Below, one piece after another: positions 40,999-46,941 of a stretch of 46,941 nucleotides of DNA. This stretch comes from Lysobacterales bacterium. GTDB lineage: Bacteria > Pseudomonadota > Gammaproteobacteria > Xanthomonadales > SZUA-36. A program made the position numbers and the translations under genes. The stretch spans positions 1-46,941 of the forward strand of contig JABDJL010000010.1 of the NCBI GenBank assembly GCA_013002505.1, in the 5' to 3' direction. Every line of letters begins with the position of its first letter. The stretch's first letter is position 1. The notes under the pieces were generated by a model. That model was given only the letters and a program-made list of their open reading frames with translations, was not told where the DNA came from and did not search any database.

Positions 40999-42906
40999 TC
41001 ATGGCTTTTGTTCAGGCGGGCCGCAGGCGAAATCTGATTCATTCACAGGCCAGCAAAAATCCGGCCAGCCTTGATCGCGCCAAAACGTGTCAAGGCGGCT
41101 TCTTTTCATCAGGTTCTTGAATTCCTCGCGCGCGAAAATGGGTCGAACTGTCGGAAACTGCAACCACACCAGGTCCACGTCATCTGTAACATCATTTCGA
41201 TCCAGGATTTCCCTCATCCAGGTATCGGCCAATTCCAGGTCGTCAAAGTAGGCCAGCCAGAATAAATCGGCGCCAAGACTGGAAGACGACTGGTAATCAA
41301 TAGATCTCAGGTACGCTTGTGCACGCTTAGGTTGATCAATCAATTCGATTAACTCATCGAAATGAAATTCATTGAATCGGGAATCGTTGTTTGGATTCTC
41401 CAGGTAGGCTTTGACACTCTGCCGCGCCATTTCAGGCTGACCGTCGCTCAACGCCATGCGAATCTTGAATCTGACGATCAGGGAACGGCCGTAATCGGCC
41501 AATACTTCGGCCTTGTTGATGGCTCGCCAGGCCTCGACTTTCGAGCCGATAAAGAAAAGCGCGACGCCATAAAAGGACTGGTTAACCCAGGATAAGGGAT
41601 CGAGTTCAACGGCTGCAGCGCCATGAACCAGGGCCTGGTCAGCAAAACCGGCCCGCAAAAGCATCTGGCCCAACTGGGAATGCGCCTCGATATTATCCGG
41701 GTTCAGTTCAAGCGCACGCTGGTAACTCTCCAGGGCCTGGCTCCACAACATCTGGTCCCGCAACGAGTCGCCTAAAGCGGAATGTGCGTCAGACAGGTCG
41801 GGGTCCAGTTGAATGGCACGACGGGCAAATCGTTCAGCCTCGCGCAAGGCTTCGCTGCGTTCCTCCTGACCGTAGTAGAACGTAAGCGCCCATGCCTGGG
41901 CCAAAGCGGCCCAGCCCTCGGCGAACTCAGGGTCGAGCTCGGTGGCTTCTTCGAGCAGGCGGATCATGCGCGCGAAATCAGAACGCGATGCAACCAGGGC
42001 GCGACCTTCCAGGTAACGGTCGTAAGCCTCCATGTTGTTGGTCTGCACATCCGCCAGGGATTGCTTGCCGTCAACCAGGTTCAGTTCCACGGCCAGGGCA
42101 TCGGTAATGGCACGGGCTATTTCGTCCTGGATGGCAAATACGTCGGTTAATTCCCGGTCGTAAGTTTCCGACCAAAGGTGGAACCCATCTTGTGCCTTGA
42201 CCAACTGGGCGGTAATGCGCAAACGGTTTCCGGCCTTGCGGATCGAACCTTCAAGGATATGCGCCACGCCCAGTTGTTCACCGATCAGGCGCAGATCCTC
42301 TTCGCGGTTACGAAACTGGAATGACGAGGTGCGCCCGGCCACTTTCAGGCTGTGGGTCTTGACCAACACATTGAGGATTTCTTCGGCGATGCCATCGGCG
42401 AAGTAGGCCTGGTCACTCTCCGGGCTCATATCCACGAACGGCAGCACGGCTATGGACTTTTCAGGCCCGGTGGTTGAGTCCAGTTCCAGGTTGAACTGGG
42501 CTGGGACCTGCTCTGGTGTCCTTTCCGGCAGACTCTTAATGATCGGCCCGGTGGAAGGTTTTTCCAGCACGAAGCGGTCAACCAACATGAAGCCCAGCAA
42601 CAAGATGACAGCCGCCAGCGTGATCGAGTCCAGCTTCTTGGCGGTATGGTGTGTGACTGACTGATCACGATCAACGTCCACCTCACGCTTAATACCCTCG
42701 GGCGTGAGTTCATAGGCCCAGGCAATGATCAGCGCCGCAATAAACCCCAATGCAACGAGAAACATCAGCGACTTGATCATCCAGTCGGGCGCGCCAATGT
42801 TTTCGAACACCAGGTCGGCAACCTGCAGCACGATCCACGCCGTTACGCCATAGGCAATGCCCACTCGGAAGACGTTTCTTCTTTTCAGTTCTTCGAAAAA
42901 ATTCAC
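40999..42906 (-). CDS. Membrane-anchored FlgO/TolB-N-like TPR protein, copy 3
   Basis: A 635-residue protein. Residues 1-115 form a membrane module: FFEELKRRNVFRVGIAYGVT, two hydrophobic segments, then AWAYELTPEGIKREVDVDRD and a third segment (LAAVILLLGFMLVDRFV). Residues about 149-265 are the FlgO-like/TolB-N region (KSIAVLPFVDMSPESDQAYF to YDRELTDVFAIQDEIARAI). From about 285 come TPR repeats, for example QALESYQRALELNPDNIEAH and SQLGQMLLRAGFADQALVHG. The start is GTG 42906, overlapping the upstream stop by 4 bases. Third gene of a three-paralogue operon. Function unknown. Confidence 0.8.
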   Translation of the reverse strand: MNFFEELKRRNVFRVGIAYGVTAWIVLQVADLVFENIGAPDWMIKSLMFLVALGFIAALIIAWAYELTPEGIKREVDVDRDQSVTHHTAKKLDSITLAAVILLLGFMLVDRFVLEKPSTGPIIKSLPERTPEQVPAQFNLELDSTTGPEKSIAVLPFVDMSPESDQAYFADGIAEEILNVLVKTHSLKVAGRTSSFQFRNREEDLRLIGEQLGVAHILEGSIRKAGNRLRITAQLVKAQDGFHLWSETYDRELTDVFAIQDEIARAITDALAVELNLVDGKQSLADVQTNNMEAYDRYLEGRALVASRSDFARMIRLLEEATELDPEFAEGWAALAQAWALTFYYGQEERSEALREAERFARRAIQLDPDLSDAHSALGDSLRDQMLWSQALESYQRALELNPDNIEAHSQLGQMLLRAGFADQALVHGAAAVELDPLSWVNQSFYGVALFFIGSKVEAWRAINKAEVLADYGRSLIVRFKIRMALSDGQPEMARQSVKAYLENPNNDSRFNEFHFDELIELIDQPKRAQAYLRSIDYQSSSSLGADLFWLAYFDDLELADTWMREILDRNDVTDDVDLVWLQFPTVRPIFAREEFKNLMKRSRLDTFWRDQGWPDFCWPVNESDFACGPPEQKP

Positions 42907-44972
42907 TTAACCGTTTCCAACCAGCGGTCATAGCGCAACGCCAGCTCCTTGTAGCGAGGTTCGCCACGCAGCAGGTCGAAGATGGGGTCCTGGACATAGA
43001 AATAGAATTCCCAAATGCCAAACTGCGCAACGGTCTGCTCCGCATAGTCCAGCACGCGAGCCTTGTCGCCCACCAGGGCCCATGCAGTCGGGCGCGACTG
43101 GTCTTCGACGATGCGCAGTGCATCCGGTTTCAATTCGGTCTCGAATCGCTCGACGGCGTTATCGAGCTTGTCCCGGTCACCGAGCAGTCCGTACACCATG
43201 ATCAGCGAAGCGAGAGGAATGTCCGGATCGGGTGAACGATCGGCGGCGTCCAGCAAAGGCTCCTCAAGCTTGCGCAATGATTCGAGTTCTGGTTCCAGCT
43301 TACCCTGTGTATGCAACCACAGGGCATTCGCGATTGAAGCCGCGCCTTCCAGGCTTTCACTCTTTCGCCAGGCATCCAGGATCCGCTGCATCTTGGTTTC
43401 GTCACCAATCACGCGTGCCGTGTAATGCATGCCCCATAACAGGGCCTCGTCGGCGGCTTCGACATTTTCTCCGAATAACTCCAAGGCGCGTTCGGGTTGG
43501 TTAAGCATGAGGAAATAACCGGTGAATGCCCATTGGTTCCACTGGTTCTCTGGCTCCTGGGCTATGGACCTGCGGAACATCATTTCCGCTTCGCTGAGCT
43601 GGCCGCGTCGCAACAGCGTGTAGCCGAAGTCAGCAGGCATTCCGGGATCATTGGGGTCGAGCTCAATCGCCTGGCGGAATGTAGTGATGGCCTGGTCGAG
43701 CTCTCCCATGCGGCGCAACGTGTATGCCATGCCGCGCAGCGCCAGCACGCTGCCCGGCTTTTTTTGCAATGCAGACCGAAATGCGGCGAGCGCAGAGTCA
43801 TAGTCCAGATAGCCCCAGTAGTGCAGGTATCCCTCGGCGATCAGTGTTTCGGCCGAGTCGGGGGCCAATTCACGGGCCCTGGCCAGCGCTTCTTCGGCCC
43901 TGACTCGCTCGCCTTCGAAGCCTGCAGTCGTCCAATGGAGCTCCGTCCAGTCAGTGGCCAGCGCAGCCCAGGCCGCGGCGAATCCCGGGTCCAGTTCCAG
44001 CGCCGATTGGTAAATACCGATGCTCTCGTTGATCTGGTCCTTGGCACGACCGTATCCTGCTGCCAGCGCCTTGGCGCGCAGGTAATAGGCATAGGCTTCG
44101 AGGTTTTCGGTGGGCTTGTCGCCCAGCGCCTGGCGTTCCTCGCCGGTCAACACGGCTTGCAACTCGTCTGAAATGGAGCGCGTGATCTCGGACTGGATAT
44201 CGAACAGGTTGTCGGCGGTCAGTTCGCGGTCGAAAATTTCGGCCCACAGGTGCTTGTCGGTCTGGGCCTCGATCAGCTGCACGTTGATACGCACACGGTT
44301 GCCGGCGCGCTGTACGCCACCTTCGAGCAGGTGCGCCACGCCCAGCTCTTCACCGATCTGCGCCATCTTCTTGGTGGTATTTGCATAACTCATGACTGAG
44401 GTGCGTGAAATGACTTTCAAATCGGCGACGCGGCTCAGGCGGGTGAGAATTTCATCGTGAATGCCTTCTGCGAAGAAGGCGTCTTCTTCATTCACGCTGC
44501 GGTTCGCCAGCGGAAGCACCGCAATGGACTTGCGGTTGACCTGCGGCGACGGGTCCAGATTCAACTCAATGGGCGCCGAAACTTCCTCGGGTGTACGGTC
44601 AGGCAAGGCTTCAACGATCGGCTCCGTCGGGCCAATGAAGCGGTCGGCTATGATCAACACGGCAAGCGCCCCGATGGCAATCAGTGTGATGACATCCAGC
44701 TTTTTGGCGGTGTGCTGGGTGATCGAGGAATCCCGCGTGACCTCGGATTCTTTCTTGATGCCCTCGGGCGTAACTTCATATGCCCAGGCGATGACCAGCG
44801 CGACGATAAATCCCAGCACCACCACGGCGAAAAACACATCCATGATCCAGGCCGGCGCCTCGGTATGCTCGAGCACCAGGTCGAGGACCTGTAACAGCAC
44901 CCAGGATGCCACTGCGTAGGCAATGCCCACACGAAAGACGTTTCGGCGTTTCAGCTCGTCGAAAAAACTCAT
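42903..44972 (-). CDS. Membrane-anchored FlgO/TolB-N-like TPR protein, copy 2
   Basis: A 689-residue paralogue with the same plan: SFFDELKRRNVFRVGIAYAV, AWAYEVTPEGIKKESEVTRD, third membrane segment, then KSIAVLPLANRSVNEEDAFF and a FlgO-like region ending at IFDRELTADNLFDIQSEITR. It has the longest TPR array; clear units are ALRGMAYTLRRMGELDQAIT and PGMPADFGYTLLRRGQLSEA. ATG 44972 overlaps the upstream stop by one base (TGATG). N-terminal modules of the three copies agree closely, while the TPR parts have drifted far. Confidence 0.8.
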   Translation of the reverse strand: MSFFDELKRRNVFRVGIAYAVASWVLLQVLDLVLEHTEAPAWIMDVFFAVVVLGFIVALVIAWAYEVTPEGIKKESEVTRDSSITQHTAKKLDVITLIAIGALAVLIIADRFIGPTEPIVEALPDRTPEEVSAPIELNLDPSPQVNRKSIAVLPLANRSVNEEDAFFAEGIHDEILTRLSRVADLKVISRTSVMSYANTTKKMAQIGEELGVAHLLEGGVQRAGNRVRINVQLIEAQTDKHLWAEIFDRELTADNLFDIQSEITRSISDELQAVLTGEERQALGDKPTENLEAYAYYLRAKALAAGYGRAKDQINESIGIYQSALELDPGFAAAWAALATDWTELHWTTAGFEGERVRAEEALARARELAPDSAETLIAEGYLHYWGYLDYDSALAAFRSALQKKPGSVLALRGMAYTLRRMGELDQAITTFRQAIELDPNDPGMPADFGYTLLRRGQLSEAEMMFRRSIAQEPENQWNQWAFTGYFLMLNQPERALELFGENVEAADEALLWGMHYTARVIGDETKMQRILDAWRKSESLEGAASIANALWLHTQGKLEPELESLRKLEEPLLDAADRSPDPDIPLASLIMVYGLLGDRDKLDNAVERFETELKPDALRIVEDQSRPTAWALVGDKARVLDYAEQTVAQFGIWEFYFYVQDPIFDLLRGEPRYKELALRYDRWLETVK

Positions 44973-46852
44973 CACCAGTCCTTCAACGGCCACTTGATCG
45001 GTGACGGTGGTGGCCAGTCATACCCCGTTGCCCTGAATTTTTCGGCGAATTCCGGTGTCAATTCGATATCGAAGGGCGCACCGCAGCTACACCAGTACAC
45101 CGCCAGCATCAGGGCTTGTGCTCCCTGGATATGCTGGTCCACGCTCGCGGCAATCCGGTTGGATGTTTCACGGTCGCCGATTCGGGCGCTGACAATCTGA
45201 AACTGGTAGTCATTGAAATATTCGGTGTTCTTGAACTGCTCCATCAGCGCGGGAATGCCGTCCGCCTCGCCCATCGCAGCAAGCCGGGAAATATGGGCGA
45301 CCAGGCGGTCGGTTTTATAGCGAAAATGGGATTCAATGGCTGCACTGTGCTCTTCAAAGTGGCCGGTGGCCATCAGAGCCCAGCTGAGTGCAAAAGGCAG
45401 CCAGCCACCGGGAGCGGTTTCCATGCCCTGGCGTGCCGTGGCCAGGGCGCGTTCGGGATCGCCGGCCCACAGCCACGCCCGTGAAAGGTCAAACCAGTTG
45501 CTGGTCGTCAGGGGATCGCACTCGACAATCTTATCGAGCCGCTCCGCATAAGCCTGTGCATCGCCAAATGGAAGTGCAAACTGGGGTGACCACACCGGCT
45601 TTTGGCAGTCACTGCTTTCGATGTAGCGTTCGATGCGGTTGTTGATGCCGCGCCAGTCGCCACTGAGGAAAGACAGGTCGATTTCAATCCGGTTCTGTTC
45701 GTTGAAATTTCGTGCATTGTCCAGCGCGGCGGAAACCGTGGACAGCATCAAATCCCGTGCCTCGTCGTTCTCCAGCCCGGTAACATTATTCATAGGGATG
45801 CCAAGCGCATCATCGTTAAGCAGGTGCACGTAAAGGTCCGACTTGTCGATCAATGCCGGTGGGTAGCCAGGCACGCGCTCCAGTACCTGGTCGAATAGAT
45901 TATTGGCATCCTGCAGCGCCGGGATCTGGTCATCATCTCCGTGCGCTTCCTGGTAGCGCTTCAGGGCTTTCTGCATCGCGATGAAGGCCTCGACATCGCG
46001 CAACCCGGCCTCGCGCATCGCCAGGCGCTTTTCCTCGTTCATGACCACGTCCATGGCCACGGCGATCTTCTCCGCGATGTCTTCCTGGACCTGGATGGTG
46101 TCTTCCGAGGTGCTGTCGTAGTTCTCCGACCACAAGTGAAATCCGTCCGCGGCCCTGACCAGCTGCGCCGTCACGCGCAAGCGTTCGCCCGACCGGCGCA
46201 CAGAGCCTTCGACAATATGCTGAACACCCAGCGTCGCGGCAATTTCCGTGACCGGGATATCCTGTCCCTTAAATGAAAAAGCGGAGGTTCGGGCTGTGAC
46301 CAGCAACTCTGGAAGCTGGGCCAGTGAGTTCAGAATTTCCTCGGTCAGGCCGTCGGCGAAATACTCATCGTCCTCGCCGCTGCTCAATGCAACAAAGGGC
46401 AATACGGCAACGGAATTCTCCGCACCGGCCTGGGCAGGCACTTCGGTTAAGGAATCCTCAGTAGATTCGACGACCTGTACAGTTTGAGGCGAGGACACGG
46501 CTGGGGGTTTCAGGACAAATCGCTCAACCAGGATGACGCCAACCACGGCTACCAGCAAGGCGATGGTGATCTTGTCCAGCCGTGCCGCCGTTTCATTGGT
46601 GATGGACTCATTGCGTTCTACCTCGGATTCGCGCTTGAGGCCCTCCGGCGTCATCTCGTAAGCCCAGGCAATGATCATCGCAGCGATAAAGCCCAGCACG
46701 ACGACCAACAACATGGCCTGGATGACCCAGTCCGGCGCCTTGATCGCATCAAGCACCAGGTCCGCAACCTGCAGCAGCACCCACGAGGCGACGATATAGG
46801 CCACCCCGACGCGGAACACATTTCGTCTTTTTAGTTCTTCAAACAGGCTCAT
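44972..46852 (-). CDS. Membrane-anchored FlgO/TolB-N-like TPR protein, copy 1
   Basis: A 626-residue paralogue, first of the operon. LFEELKRRNVFRVGVAYIVA and AWAYEMTPEGLKRESEVERN define the membrane module; NSVAVLPFVALSSGEDDEYF to YDSTSEDTIQVQEDIAEKIA the FlgO-like region. The C-terminal half (about 275-626) is helical with poorly conserved TPR-like units (WAGDPERALATARQGMETAP). ATG 46852 follows GGGAG; a frame to 46873 starts at GTG and is less likely. The leader carries a GGGA-loop hairpin on the opposite strand. Confidence 0.8.
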   Translation of the reverse strand: MSLFEELKRRNVFRVGVAYIVASWVLLQVADLVLDAIKAPDWVIQAMLLVVVLGFIAAMIIAWAYEMTPEGLKRESEVERNESITNETAARLDKITIALLVAVVGVILVERFVLKPPAVSSPQTVQVVESTEDSLTEVPAQAGAENSVAVLPFVALSSGEDDEYFADGLTEEILNSLAQLPELLVTARTSAFSFKGQDIPVTEIAATLGVQHIVEGSVRRSGERLRVTAQLVRAADGFHLWSENYDSTSEDTIQVQEDIAEKIAVAMDVVMNEEKRLAMREAGLRDVEAFIAMQKALKRYQEAHGDDDQIPALQDANNLFDQVLERVPGYPPALIDKSDLYVHLLNDDALGIPMNNVTGLENDEARDLMLSTVSAALDNARNFNEQNRIEIDLSFLSGDWRGINNRIERYIESSDCQKPVWSPQFALPFGDAQAYAERLDKIVECDPLTTSNWFDLSRAWLWAGDPERALATARQGMETAPGGWLPFALSWALMATGHFEEHSAAIESHFRYKTDRLVAHISRLAAMGEADGIPALMEQFKNTEYFNDYQFQIVSARIGDRETSNRIAASVDQHIQGAQALMLAVYWCSCGAPFDIELTPEFAEKFRATGYDWPPPSPIKWPLKDW

Positions 46853-46867
46853 GGCTTCAATGCTCCC

Positions 46868-46885
46868 TGGCACAGGGATGTGCCA
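46868..46885 (+). repeat. GGGA-loop hairpin, dispersed family
   Basis: TGGCACA-GGGA-TGTGCCA: a perfect 7 bp stem with a GGGA loop. The following CGCGAAGCGGCAGCGAGCG resembles the minus strand of 3890-3872. It is read on the plus strand, opposite to the TPR operon it precedes. The element may continue beyond the window. Confidence 0.7.
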
Positions 46886-46941
46886 ACGCGAAGCGGCAGC
46901 GAGCGCAGGAGTGGAGCAGAGTCACGTCTCTGCGTAGCGAC

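Overview
The window looks like chromosomal DNA of a free-living, GC-rich gammaproteobacterium, probably from the Woeseiales/Xanthomonadales side of the class. I infer this from gene content: an E. coli-order his operon with bifunctional HisB and HisIE, a bioBFHCD operon with a BirA-type operator, TatD, UbiA, ComF, ZapE, acyl-carrier-protein phosphodiesterase, two DUF885 peptidases, and membrane-anchored FlgO-like/TPR proteins in tandem. There is no prophage, insertion sequence or CRISPR array. Coding is dense, with many 1-14 base overlaps.

Layout. 1-2.3 kb: a MarR-GNAT fusion, a PAT/ArsN1-like acetyltransferase, an ArsR-type repressor and ArsI, the carbon-arsenic lyase, with two copies of one ArsR-like operator; this reads as a small organoarsenical-resistance island. 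2.4-5.8 kb: a beta-CASP metallo-beta-lactamase protein and a DUF885 lipoprotein, separated by a hairpin-rich repeat. 6.1-7.6 kb: a membrane protein and its PadR regulator behind twin operators. 7.5-14.9 kb: the whole histidine pathway (hisG-D-C-B-H-A-F-IE), led by a TrpR-like regulator gene with a 24 bp near-perfect palindrome in front. 15.1-15.8 kb: a DUF4097 envelope protein. 15.9-23.1 kb: a hydroxyproline catabolic set (deaminase, GntR regulator, FAD dehydrogenase, epimerase) followed by two secreted peptidases, DUF885 and S10. 23.2-26.1 kb: acyltransferase, TatD, UbiA, GNAT. 26.1-31.3 kb: comF diverging from bioBFHCD, with a BirA site over the comF start codon. 31.35-31.8 kb: a strong small-RNA candidate with three CCCCUUG loops, then an inverted-repeat element. 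31.8-36.6 kb: ZapE, a hydrolase, AcpH, an ExeM/NucH-like nuclease lipoprotein and a membrane-anchored cytochrome c. 36.7-37.4 kb: tRNA-Arg(CCG) between a 5' tRNA fragment and a duplicated 3' end. 37.4-40.8 kb: three tiny membrane proteins, an MFS transporter, a TIGR02466 putative oxygenase and a DUF2628 protein. 41.0-46.9 kb: three tandem, translationally coupled FlgO-like/TPR membrane proteins.

The least ordinary content lies between genes. The small RNA is one part. The other is a dispersed family of short hairpins whose stems differ but whose loop keeps CARGGAYG, close to the RNA motif bound by CsrA/RsmA. Several operons also carry a visible palindrome matched to the regulator they encode (ArsR, PadR, TrpR-like, GntR, MarR). 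All functions are read from sequence by eye; no database search was run.
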